Part shown: positions 1 to 5,923 of the stretch, one piece after another
How positions within the stretch are numbered: position 1 is the first letter of the stretch
Layout of the letters: each line of letters opens with the position of its first letter
Assembly (NCBI GenBank): GCA_004554385.1
Contig: SFMO01000107.1
Coordinates: 1-7,907, forward strand
Reading direction: 5' to 3'
Source of the DNA: Ruminococcus flavefaciens
GTDB taxonomy: Bacteria > Bacillota > Clostridia > Oscillospirales > Ruminococcaceae
DNA length: 7,907 bases
Notes under the pieces: model-generated
Database searches by the model: none
The model's input: the letters and a program-made list of their open reading frames with translations, nothing else
Told to the model about the DNA's origin: nothing
Made by a program: the position numbers and the translations under genes

Positions 1-756
1 ATCCTTATCAATAATGAAATGACCAACAGCCCATGAATGAGCAGCTTCAATACCATTGTCCGATGATTTTACAATGAATTCATCATATTTGTCATATTCA
101 TGATCCACTCTCCAAGCACGATCCATATAATTTTTACGTGTTTCCTCCCATGCATATGAGGGATTATTACTTTCCATAGCCATATGTATATCTTTGTCTA
201 TTTGTTTCTTCCATTGAATTAATTCAATTCTTTCTTCATCAAATATATCTTTTAACGAATCAATTTCTGCATTATATTTCTTTCGGTAAGAAAGTCTTTC
301 AATATCTTCTATTGACGTTTCATGCTTATCTACTGTTCGGATAAAATTCTTTAAATTGCATAACGCTAATAATCCTCTCAAATATAATTCGTCAGGTTCT
401 TCATTTTCATCAGAGTGATCATTTAAATTACGATCCTCTCTTATAGCAATTAAAGCTTTACGGGTATATTCATTAACTTTTTTCATAGAATTATACTTAT
501 TGTTAGCGCTTGCATCTACAATAGCAGATATAATAGTTAAATCCATGTCGTTTACAGTATATTTTTCGGGGCTAATATCGCGCATTTTTTCATAAGTTGC
601 GATATATCTATTCTTTTGAGATGGATTATTTACTTCTCTTCGAGCCAATTCATATAGTGATTGTTGCCAGTTATCATTAAGAAGCATTTTAAAAAAATCT
701 TGACAAGCATTGCAACGTAATTTTACTACATCAGCCATTCGATTACGAATCTCCAT
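1..756 (-). CDS. Hypothetical protein, 3' end outside window; possible HEPN-like helical domain
   Basis: An uninterrupted reverse-strand reading frame of 252 codons starts at the ATG at 754-756 and runs off the left edge, so the C-terminus is missing. The start is supported by AAGGTGA five bases or so upstream. I do not recognise the family with confidence. The protein is charged, mostly helical and soluble, with no signal peptide or membrane segment. Visible features are Cys15-x2-Cys18 near the N-terminus, a helix around residues 70-82, and Arg109-Asn110-x3-His114 followed by an amphipathic helix (about 123-142). RN-x3-H between two helices is the active-site pattern of HEPN ribonucleases, common in toxin-antitoxin and phage-defence proteins; here this is only a motif-level suggestion. 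Residues 150-225 are rich in Lys, Glu, Arg and Asp. Base composition (about 25-38% GC in the lines I counted) is well below the genes to the right, which suggests horizontal acquisition. No convincing promoter lies directly upstream, so it may depend on the small-peptide promoter at 1009-1037. Confidence 0.8.
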   Translation of the reverse strand, partial: MEIRNRMADVVKLRCNACQDFFKMLLNDNWQQSLYELARREVNNPSQKNRYIATYEKMRDISPEKYTVNDMDLTIISAIVDASANNKYNSMKKVNEYTRKALIAIREDRNLNDHSDENEEPDELYLRGLLALCNLKNFIRTVDKHETSIEDIERLSYRKKYNAEIDSLKDIFDEERIELIQWKKQIDKDIHMAMESNNPSYAWEETRKNYMDRAWRVDHEYDKYDEFIVKSSDNGIEAAHSWAVGHFIIDKD

Positions 757-782
757 TTATTCACCTTCTTCTTTATATATAA

Positions 783-812
783 AATGCGCATAATCCGAGG
801 ACTATGCGCATT
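783..812 (-). terminator. Perfect 10-bp hairpin after the 36-aa gene; terminator or attenuator
   Basis: Arms AATGCGCATA (783-792) and TATGCGCATT (803-812) are perfectly complementary around a 10-base loop. In the reverse direction the hairpin is followed by TTTTATATAT, an interrupted U-tract; in the forward direction there is no T-run. It lies 15 bases after the stop codon of the small gene and ends 26 bases before the start of the next reverse-strand gene. It therefore reads best as an intrinsic terminator of the small transcript, possibly leaky and so an attenuator for the downstream gene. The stem is only moderately GC-rich, so efficiency is uncertain. Confidence 0.6.
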
Positions 813-827
813 AGCATGGCTGGCTCA

Positions 828-938
828 TTACTTCTCAGTGAATAAAGAGCGAAGCTTGCGAGTGGCTGGAACGACAATGTTCACTGCCGTTGCAATCTTC
901 TCAGCCCAAGAAAGGACATCTTCGAGATTAAATCTCAT
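828..938 (-). CDS. 36-aa amphipathic helical peptide, unknown function
   Basis: This short gene has every part of an expression unit: a promoter at 1009-1037, a GGAGG ribosome site at 946-950 placed 7 bases before the ATG (936-938), a TAA stop (828-830) and a hairpin 15 bases later. The 36-residue product begins MRFNLEDVLSWAEKI and ends TRKLRSLFTEK. Residues L5, V8, L9, A12, I15, A16, V19, V22 and V23 follow an i, i+3/i+4 pattern, giving one hydrophobic face on a helix that ends at Pro24. A basic tail follows (R27, K28, R30). Counting Lys/Arg against Asp/Glu the net charge is about +2. There is no signal peptide, double glycine, cysteine pair or long hydrophobic membrane segment, so it is not a typical class II bacteriocin or type I toxin. 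Possible roles are a membrane-surface peptide, a leaderless bacteriocin or modulin-like peptide, a small partner protein, or a regulatory leader peptide for the downstream gene. I do not recognise a family. Confidence 0.72.
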   Translation of the reverse strand: MRFNLEDVLSWAEKIATAVNIVVPATRKLRSLFTEK

Positions 939-945
939 GATACTA

Positions 946-950
946 CCTCC
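946..950 (-). promoter_or_regulatory. Strong Shine-Dalgarno of the 36-aa gene
   Basis: In the reverse direction the sequence reads AGAAAGGAGGTAGTATC directly before the ATG. GGAGG is the anti-SD core and sits 7 bases from the start codon. This is the main evidence that such a short frame is translated. A short stem (TGGG and CCCA around ATAA) lies immediately upstream. Confidence 0.8.
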
Positions 951-1008
951 TTTCTGGGTTATCCCAAGAATCATAAATATGGTAGCACCGATGTCCTTTG
1001 CCACTTTT

Positions 1009-1037
1009 ATTGTAGCATATCCTGTATCCTATTTCAA
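1009..1037 (-). promoter_or_regulatory. Sigma-A promoter of the 36-aa gene
   Basis: Read on the reverse strand, TTGAAA (1032-1037) and TACAAT (1009-1014) are separated by exactly 17 bases. TGC sits directly before the -10 box and makes an extended -10. Transcription should begin near 1002, leaving a leader of about 64 bases before the small gene. Confidence 0.75.
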
Positions 1038-1101
1038 GCTATTTAGGCAATTCATAATTACAAATTTTTAGAGCATTTTTTGTTATATTTGCCTCCATAA
1101 A

Positions 1102-1131
1102 ACTAATCACTAATTACTATTCACTAATCAC
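1102..1131. repeat. Degenerate tandem TAATCAC-type repeat
   Basis: The stretch is built from near-copies of a 7-8 base unit: ACTAATCAC, TAATTAC, TATTCAC, TAATCAC. It overlaps the stop codon (1128-1130) of the PF06541-type gene and extends into the intergenic space. Short AT-rich units like this are common spacer sequence in clostridial genomes. The spacing is far too short for CRISPR. No hairpin terminator is visible for the operon ending here. Confidence 0.55.
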
Positions 1132-1655
1132 TTTTTCAAGTGCTCACCGAACGAGATAACTATATCCGTGGCTATAGCTCCTGCCATAAAGGCTCCCGTA
1201 CCAAGGCACACGGGCTCGGGAAGCCTCTCGCTGAGCTTTCCCGACAATGGATGCAGTCCATAGAAATAGGCGACTGCCATAATGCCGAAAATAGCGCTGG
1301 AGATAAGGCTTGACCTGTCAAGTATTGAAAAATACCAGTTCTCATAGGTCCAGAACTGCTCATGGAAAATGAATTCCAGAAGATAGGAAGCTCCAAGCTC
1401 GAATACCGTGGTGACAGCCATTGCAAAGAAAAATATGAACAGAGGATTCCGCTTTTTCCTCAGCAGCACCAGAAGTATAAATGCTCCCACGGAATAAATG
1501 GGTATCACAGGCAGATGGAGCATACCGCGGTTGTCGTAATATCTGTACATTATCCATACCGTTGCTACCTCGTAGATCCATCCTGCGAAGCCTGCCGCCG
1601 CAAATTCAAATACATATCGGAAGAATATCCGAGTATAGTTCTTTTTCACAGGCAC
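1128..1655 (-). CDS. PF06541-type membrane protein (putative ABC-transporter type IV / CmpB family)
   Basis: This is an integral membrane protein of 175 residues with about four to five hydrophobic segments (roughly 11-36, 50-66, 71-97, 112-134, 150-168). Family hallmarks are visible in order: GWIYE at 25-29, NRGML at 42-46 followed by PIY at 52-54, an FE pair at 85-86, and W102/Y104 in a WxY motif before the third block. The family is widespread in Firmicutes and is called a putative ABC-transporter permease, but its biochemical role is not established and no ATPase lies beside it here. The start is uncertain. GTG at 1653-1655 gives 175 residues, but GTG at 1647-1649 gives MKKNYTRIFF with AAGGTG at 1657-1662 seven bases away, a better ribosome-site spacing. 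It lies 20 bases after the YccF-type gene on the same strand, so the two are probably co-transcribed. The stop codon lies inside the TAATCAC repeat. Confidence 0.85.
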   Translation of the reverse strand: MPVKKNYTRIFFRYVFEFAAAGFAGWIYEVATVWIMYRYYDNRGMLHLPVIPIYSVGAFILLVLLRKKRNPLFIFFFAMAVTTVFELGASYLLEFIFHEQFWTYENWYFSILDRSSLISSAIFGIMAVAYFYGLHPLSGKLSERLPEPVCLGTGAFMAGAIATDIVISFGEHLKK

Positions 1656-1675
1656 TCACCTTTTCCTGATCATAC

Positions 1676-2035
1676 TCACTTTACCTTAGCTCCGAATGGC
1701 ATGAGCGCCAGCTTTGCAAGCTTGAACATCTGCATACCAAAGGGTATCCCGATTATAGTCACGCACAGCACCACTCCCCATGCCGCAAAGCCCATTGCCA
1801 GCGGTATGCCGCTGAATATGAGCCACAGTATATTGGCGATGAGAGAAACAGGTCCGCCGCCGTACTCCACAGTTTTTCCAAACGGGAAAAAGGAAAGCTT
1901 TGCAAGCTTAAAACACTGCTTTCCAATTGGTATACCAATTATCGTAATACACCACAGCAATCCTGCCAGCACCCAGCTGAGTCCGCTGGCAAGTCCGCCG
2001 AAAATAAACCATAATAAATTACCTAAGCACCCCAT
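1676..2035 (-). CDS. yccF: YccF-domain inner membrane protein with duplicated domain
   Basis: The 119-residue protein consists of two clear copies of the YccF (DUF307) unit, at about 7-56 and 69-118. The copies share CITIIGIPIG versus CVTIIGIPFG and FKLAKLSFFPFG versus FKLAKLALMPFG. Each copy has hydrophobic membrane segments followed by a TIIGIP turn and a basic FKLAK stretch ending in PFG. The length is slightly shorter than the E. coli protein. YccF proteins are integral membrane proteins of unknown function. The ATG at 2033-2035 is supported by AGAGGG about seven bases upstream. It is the first gene of a reverse-strand pair with the PF06541-type membrane protein and has a good promoter at 2079-2107. 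Traces of the internal duplication remain at the DNA level, for example both copies contain TTTGCAAGCTT. The family assignment is secure; the cellular role is not known. Confidence 0.92.
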   Translation of the reverse strand: MGCLGNLLWFIFGGLASGLSWVLAGLLWCITIIGIPIGKQCFKLAKLSFFPFGKTVEYGGGPVSLIANILWLIFSGIPLAMGFAAWGVVLCVTIIGIPFGMQMFKLAKLALMPFGAKVK

Positions 2036-2060
2036 TATTTACCCTCTTTTCATGTGATAT

Positions 2061-2072
2061 GTCAATATTGAC
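2061..2072. promoter_or_regulatory. 12-bp perfect palindrome over the yccF start of transcription
   Basis: GTCAATATTGAC equals its own reverse complement. It begins 6 bases downstream of the -10 box (2079-2084) of the reverse promoter, exactly where transcription should start. This is the usual position of a repressor operator. No regulator gene is nearby and I cannot name a matching family, so the regulator is unknown. Confidence 0.45.
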
Positions 2073-2078
2073 GACTAC

Positions 2079-2107
2079 ATAATAACATATTATTGCAAAA
2101 AAAGCAA
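2079..2107 (-). promoter_or_regulatory. Extended -10 promoter of the yccF operon
   Basis: On the reverse strand, TTGCTT (2102-2107) is followed after 17 bases by TATTAT (2079-2084), with TGT directly before the -10 box. A poly-T run lies in the spacer next to the -35 box. Transcription is predicted to start near 2072, giving a leader of about 37 bases. Confidence 0.65.
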
Positions 2108-2336
2108 CTCTCACATTAAAAAAGCTACCGTCTGACACGACTATGGCGCGAAAACAGCGTCAGCTCGCTCCGCAAAAAACAGATCCGATTAAATCTCACC
2201 CTGTAAAGCAAGATAATTTTTTCTGATAATTTAAAGATTTTTTAAACTATCATATGCTATTATGAACATGTCAGCAATGATCTCCCGAAATGAAATGTAA
2301 AATTTCTGATTTTTGCGTATTTTTGGGAAAATGCCA
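2108..2336. other. Non-coding divergent intergenic region
   Basis: About 230 bases lie between the divergent promoters of the yccF pair and the efflux operon. The left third (about 2128-2180) is GC-richer, with only short partial inverted repeats such as CTGAC and GTCAG. The remainder is AT-rich with A and T runs. I found no convincing reading frame with a ribosome site, no recognisable structured RNA and no strong terminator here. Confidence 0.5.
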
Positions 2337-2365
2337 TTGACGATATATGAAAAATATGGTATTAT
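2337..2365 (+). promoter_or_regulatory. Sigma-A promoter of the efflux operon
   Basis: TTGACG (2337-2342) and TATTAT (2360-2365) are separated by 17 bases. TGG immediately before the -10 box gives an extended -10. Transcription should begin near 2372, about 30 bases before the adaptor ATG. Because this promoter lies inside the frame that opens at 2313, it also shows that the upstream ATG at 2313 is not the real start. Confidence 0.75.
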
Positions 2366-2388
2366 AATCATACAATATGTCATTTCTG

Positions 2389-2394
2389 AAGGAG
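2389..2394 (+). promoter_or_regulatory. Ribosome site deciding the adaptor start
   Basis: AAGGAG lies 8 bases before the ATG at 2403-2405. The in-frame ATG at 2313 has no such site and lies upstream of the promoter, so the annotated start is 2403. Confidence 0.8.
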
Positions 2395-2402
2395 ATGTTT
2401 TC

Positions 2403-3845
2403 ATGGAAAGATCCAACAAAAAACTCAAAATAACTCTGGCACTGCTGATACTTGTCATCATAGGTACAGCTGTAGTGTTCTTCGCAAGACACGCAATAGG
2501 CGGCGCAACGTCTATGATCACAGCAAAATCCAGCGACTGCGGCTACGTAAAATACCGTGATCTGGTAAAATACGTAAGCATGTCAGGAAATGTATCGGGA
2601 AGCGAAAAGGTAAGCATAAGAGGCGAATCCGATCTTCAGGTCAAGAAGCTCAGCGTAAAGGTGGGCGACACCGTGAAAAAGGGCGATGTGCTCTGCGAAT
2701 TCGACTCGTCCAAGCTCAAAGAGCAGTATGAAACTCTGAAGGCATCCACCGAAAAGGCTCAGGGCGCTTCCGAGCATGACCACAGCCTCAACGAGAGAAA
2801 TCTCAGCGAAGCGAAAAAGGCCAAGACAGAGGCTGTCAAAAAGGCTCAGGAGGCTATAGACTCTGCTATACAGAAGCGCGATCAGGCATATAATGACTAC
2901 AACAAGCTTGTGGAGGATTACAACAATCTCGTCGGCGAGACTAACAGAACATATGACGAGCTGTTATCTGCTTCCGAGGAAGACGCTGATGCTATCAACA
3001 GCAGATGGAGATCCCTCTCTGAAAGAGCTGACCAGCTCAAGGAGGCTGCTGACGAGCTCTACGCAAAGCTGCCTTCATTCGACGATGCTATCCCTGCTGC
3101 AAGAACTGCTTACGATGAAACAGTCAAGAAGGCTGATGCTGATATACAGAGAGCTCAGGACGCACTCGATTCAGATCAGTTCAAGCCTGATAATTCAGCT
3201 TCCGAAAAGGAGCTCAAGGATCTTCAGGAAAAGATCGACCGCTGTATCGTAAAGTCACCTAAGGACGGCGTTATCACACAGCTCAATGTCTCTGTGGGAA
3301 GCGTTCCTTCTTCACCCACTATCATTACTCTCGAAAATGCTTCACAGCTCGTCATCTCAGGTAAGGTAAACGAGTCTGATATCCTCAGGATCGGTGAGGA
3401 TATGGAGGCTGAGATCAAGACCTCCGCTACAGGAGACAAGATCATCAGCGGCAAGGTAAAGCGTATCGAAAGAATAATCTCAGCAGATGAAAAGGACGCA
3501 TCAGAGGGTTATACCGTTGAGGTAAGCATCGACGACAAGGAAAGCGACCTCCTTATCGGCATGACAGCAAGCGTAAAGATAATCCTCAACAGAAGCAAGA
3601 ATACCCTCAGCGTTCCTTACGGCGCAGTTATCGGCGGAGATAACGACGGCTATTATGTTTTCGTTGCAACTTCCGCAAGCAACGGTCAGTACCTTATCTC
3701 AAAGCGCAAGATCGAAAAAGGCTTTGACGGCGACTATTACCTCGAAGTCACATCAGGCAATCTCAACGACGGCGACATTGTTCTCACAAATCCAAGAGGT
3801 GTTTCCGACGGCGACAAATTATCACTTACACTACCAGAGGAATGA
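2403..3845 (+). CDS. Membrane-fusion (HlyD/MacA/YknX-type) efflux adaptor
   Basis: This 480-residue protein is the extracytoplasmic adaptor of a tripartite-like ABC efflux system. In a Gram-positive it would hang from the outer face of the membrane and assist the neighbouring permease. Domains in order: a short basic tail and one membrane anchor (about 9-28); first half of a lipoyl/barrel-sandwich domain (about 60-102, with VKVGDTVKKGDVLCEFD); a long charged helical coiled-coil hairpin (about 103-280, broken near Pro224 and Pro231); second lipoyl half (about 281-312, with KSPKDGVITQLNVSVGS); a beta-barrel (about 313-395); and a membrane-proximal domain (about 396-475). There is no lipobox, so the anchor is an uncleaved helix. 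The start at 2403 is chosen by AAGGAG and the promoter at 2337-2365. The stop is 5 bases before the ATPase gene. The family is clear, but MacA, YknX and other subfamilies cannot be separated by eye and the substrate is unknown. Confidence 0.93.
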   Translation: MERSNKKLKITLALLILVIIGTAVVFFARHAIGGATSMITAKSSDCGYVKYRDLVKYVSMSGNVSGSEKVSIRGESDLQVKKLSVKVGDTVKKGDVLCEFDSSKLKEQYETLKASTEKAQGASEHDHSLNERNLSEAKKAKTEAVKKAQEAIDSAIQKRDQAYNDYNKLVEDYNNLVGETNRTYDELLSASEEDADAINSRWRSLSERADQLKEAADELYAKLPSFDDAIPAARTAYDETVKKADADIQRAQDALDSDQFKPDNSASEKELKDLQEKIDRCIVKSPKDGVITQLNVSVGSVPSSPTIITLENASQLVISGKVNESDILRIGEDMEAEIKTSATGDKIISGKVKRIERIISADEKDASEGYTVEVSIDDKESDLLIGMTASVKIILNRSKNTLSVPYGAVIGGDNDGYYVFVATSASNGQYLISKRKIEKGFDGDYYLEVTSGNLNDGDIVLTNPRGVSDGDKLSLTLPEE

Positions 3846-3850
3846 TATGA

Positions 3851-4567
3851 ATGAAAACCATTATCTCCATGCACGGGATCGTAAAAAAATACTATATTGG
3901 CATGCCCAACGAGCTTGAGATACTTCACGGGCTCGACCTGAAGATACATGAGGGAGAGTTTGCTTCTATAGTAGGTCCTTCAGGCTCGGGAAAGAGTACA
4001 CTGATGAATATAATCGGAGCTCTTGACCGTCCTACAGATGGAACGTATCTGCTCAACGGCATGGATATATCCAAGCTGAATGATTCCGACCTCAGCACTA
4101 TCCGCAACAAAGAGATCGGATTTGTCTTCCAGAACTTCAATCTCATTTCAAGAACAAACGCCATAGAAAACGTAGAGCTTCCCATGCTCTACGCAGGCAT
4201 GAGCAAAAAAGCACGGAGAAAACGTGCCGAGGAGCTCCTCGCTCTTGTTGATATGAGCGATCGTGCCTCCCATAACCCGAATGAGCTCTCAGGCGGTCAG
4301 AAACAGCGTATTGCCATTGCAAGAGCCCTTGCAAACGCCCCTTCCCTTCTTCTTGCAGACGAGCCCACAGGAGCTCTTGACTCCGCCACAGGACGCATGG
4401 TAATGGATATTTTTCACAAGCTGCACAGAGATGAGCACAAAACTATCCTGCTCATTACCCACAGCCAGGAACTTGCCGCCGAAACAGAGCGTATAATCAC
4501 CATAAACGACGGTTCAATAGTTTCAGACACAGGCAATACAGGAGGCGGCGAAAATGTTCTTTCTTGA
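3851..4567 (+). CDS. MacB/LolD/YknY-type ABC transporter ATPase
   Basis: This 238-residue nucleotide-binding subunit would power the MacB-type permease encoded next. All ATPase motifs are intact: Walker A GPSGSGKST at 42-50, Q-loop glutamine Q94 in FVFQNFNLI, signature LSGGQ at 146-150, Walker B LLLADE at 166-171 with catalytic Glu171, D-loop ALD at 175-177, and H-loop His204 in ITHS. The LADEPTGALDS stretch and the DISKLNDSDLSTIRNKEIGFVFQ region are characteristic of the MacB/LolD/FtsE subclass, which drives mechanotransmission rather than classical transport. The ATG at 3851 is preceded by AGAGGA nine bases upstream, within the end of the adaptor gene. A second ATG at 3847 is out of frame. 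The 3' end overlaps the permease gene by 14 bases, so translation of the two is probably coupled. Confidence 0.95.
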   Translation: MKTIISMHGIVKKYYIGMPNELEILHGLDLKIHEGEFASIVGPSGSGKSTLMNIIGALDRPTDGTYLLNGMDISKLNDSDLSTIRNKEIGFVFQNFNLISRTNAIENVELPMLYAGMSKKARRKRAEELLALVDMSDRASHNPNELSGGQKQRIAIARALANAPSLLLADEPTGALDSATGRMVMDIFHKLHRDEHKTILLITHSQELAAETERIITINDGSIVSDTGNTGGGENVLS

Positions 4568-5882
4568 AAATGTCCGCCTTGCACTTGCATCGCTGAGATC
4601 AAACAAAATGCGAGCCCTGCTGACTATGCTGGGCATAATCATCGGCATAACCGCAGTTGTGACCATTACAACTCTGGGAAACTCATTGAAAAGCACTCTT
4701 GCCAACTCCTTCAATCAGATAGGCGGCAAGTATATCGATATGAACTACTCTTTCAAATATGAAGAGGACGAAAACGGAGAATATCCCGAATACCGTCCTA
4801 TGACCGATGAAGACTACGTCACAGACGAAATGCTGGACGAGCTTGAGGAGAAATACCCCGACAAGTACCTCTGGAGCCGATACAGACATTACGGCGACGG
4901 TATCGTCATCAACCACAATCAACAGAAGCTGAATGTCTCAGTGGACGGCGTTACCGACGGATATATCAGAGGCGACAATACCTACGTTATGCTTGAGGGC
5001 AGAAGCTTCACAAAAGATGACGAAAAGGGTCAGCGTCACAGCTGTATCGTTTCCGACGTATTCGTAAAGCAGTATTTCGGCAGAGAAAATGCCAATGCAG
5101 TGGGCTGCGACATCACAATCGACATTACAAAGGGCTGCAGCAGCGAATTCACCATCGTCGGCATATACAAATTCCCGAAAATATTTGAAAAATATTCCCA
5201 GAGCGGCGTCAGCTTCATGGACAGGTCTACTATGATATTCATTCCATACAGCACCTGCAACAAGCTCTCACTGAAAAAGGATTCCAAAAGCTACACGGGC
5301 TCTGTAATGCTTTCATCTGCCTCATATGACAGAAAAGACGCTATCAGCGAGCTTCAGGAATTCTTTGACGAAAAGTACAAGAACAACCGCTACTGGAAGG
5401 TCGAATTCTATGATCCCATGGAGGACATCGGCATAACCACAAAGGTGCTGAATATCGTCACAATCGTCATTTCCATAATCGCAGCAATATCCCTTCTTGT
5501 AGGCGGTATAGGCGTTATGAACATAATGCTTGTGAGCATTACCGAGCGAACCCGTGAGATAGGCGTCCGAAAGGCTATGGGCGCTAAAAACGGACATATC
5601 AGGACTCAGTTCATGGTCGAGTCAATGATACTCTGTCTCATAGGCGGTATCATCGGAGTTCTGCTGGGACTCCTCAACGGAGTGCTGATAAAGCTGGCAG
5701 CTTCATATGCGCTGGCACAGCTCCCGGAATATCAGGATTTCGTTTCACTGACCATACAGCCATCTATCAAGGCTATAGTGATCTCTCTGCTGTTCTCGAT
5801 GCTCATAGGCCTCTTCTTCGGAAGCTATCCTGCAGGAAAGGCTGCAAAGCTTGATCCCATCGACGCACTCAGATACGAATAA
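4554..5882 (+). CDS. MacB/FtsX-type ABC transporter permease
   Basis: This 442-residue permease has the four-helix MacB layout: one membrane helix near the N-terminus (about 21-41), a large extracytoplasmic MacB-PCD domain (about 43-295), and an FtsX domain with three helices (about 300-325, 353-380, 405-425). The signature SITERTREIGVRKAMGA (328-344) is the cytoplasmic coupling region that contacts the ATPase. The C-terminus ends in AAKLDPIDALRYE, typical of the family. There is no fused ATPase, unlike E. coli MacB; the ATPase is the separate upstream gene, as in Gram-positive Ykn-like systems. The external domain carries an acidic stretch (about 69-100, rich in Glu and Asp) and three cysteines (164, 185, 195). 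The ATG at 4554 lies 8 bases after GGAGG (4541-4545), inside the end of the ATPase gene. It is the last gene of the operon, followed by a terminator. Confidence 0.94.
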   Translation: MFFLENVRLALASLRSNKMRALLTMLGIIIGITAVVTITTLGNSLKSTLANSFNQIGGKYIDMNYSFKYEEDENGEYPEYRPMTDEDYVTDEMLDELEEKYPDKYLWSRYRHYGDGIVINHNQQKLNVSVDGVTDGYIRGDNTYVMLEGRSFTKDDEKGQRHSCIVSDVFVKQYFGRENANAVGCDITIDITKGCSSEFTIVGIYKFPKIFEKYSQSGVSFMDRSTMIFIPYSTCNKLSLKKDSKSYTGSVMLSSASYDRKDAISELQEFFDEKYKNNRYWKVEFYDPMEDIGITTKVLNIVTIVISIIAAISLLVGGIGVMNIMLVSITERTREIGVRKAMGAKNGHIRTQFMVESMILCLIGGIIGVLLGLLNGVLIKLAASYALAQLPEYQDFVSLTIQPSIKAIVISLLFSMLIGLFFGSYPAGKAAKLDPIDALRYE

Positions 5883-5889
5883 AAACAAC

Positions 5890-5920
5890 AACGGCGTGAT
5901 AAAATGCTTATCACGCCGTT
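5890..5920. terminator. Bidirectional rho-independent terminator between convergent genes
   Basis: Arms 5890-5902 and 5908-5920 form a perfect 13-bp stem (core ACGGCGTGATAA) with a 5-base loop. TTTCTTTATT follows on the forward side and TTGTTGTTTTTA on the reverse side. It sits 7 bases after the permease stop and 3 bases beyond the stop of the convergent EAL gene, so it can serve both transcripts. Confidence 0.9.
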
Positions 5921-5923
5921 TCT

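Noticed and set aside
784..1071. Forward 95-codon open frame
   Set aside because: It has no ribosome site, starts inside the hairpin, and is antisense to the 36-aa gene, which has all expected signals.
1038..1095. Nineteen-codon reverse frame beginning ATGGAGGCAAAT
   Set aside because: It has no ribosome site upstream, its own GGAGG lies within the frame, and there is no supporting promoter.
1102..1131. Possible CRISPR-like array
   Set aside because: Units of 7-8 bases follow each other directly with no unique spacers.
1362..2057. Forward 231-codon open frame
   Set aside because: It is the antisense shadow of the yccF and PF06541-type genes; the reverse-strand products are recognisable membrane families and the forward one is not.
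2128..2180. Possible structured RNA or terminator in the divergent intergenic region
   Set aside because: Only 4-5 bp partial stems could be found, with no consistent fold or U-tract.
2313..2402. N-terminal extension of the adaptor from the ATG at 2313
   Set aside because: The promoter lies at 2337-2365, downstream of that ATG, and the good ribosome site serves the ATG at 2403, which also places the membrane anchor at the N-terminus.
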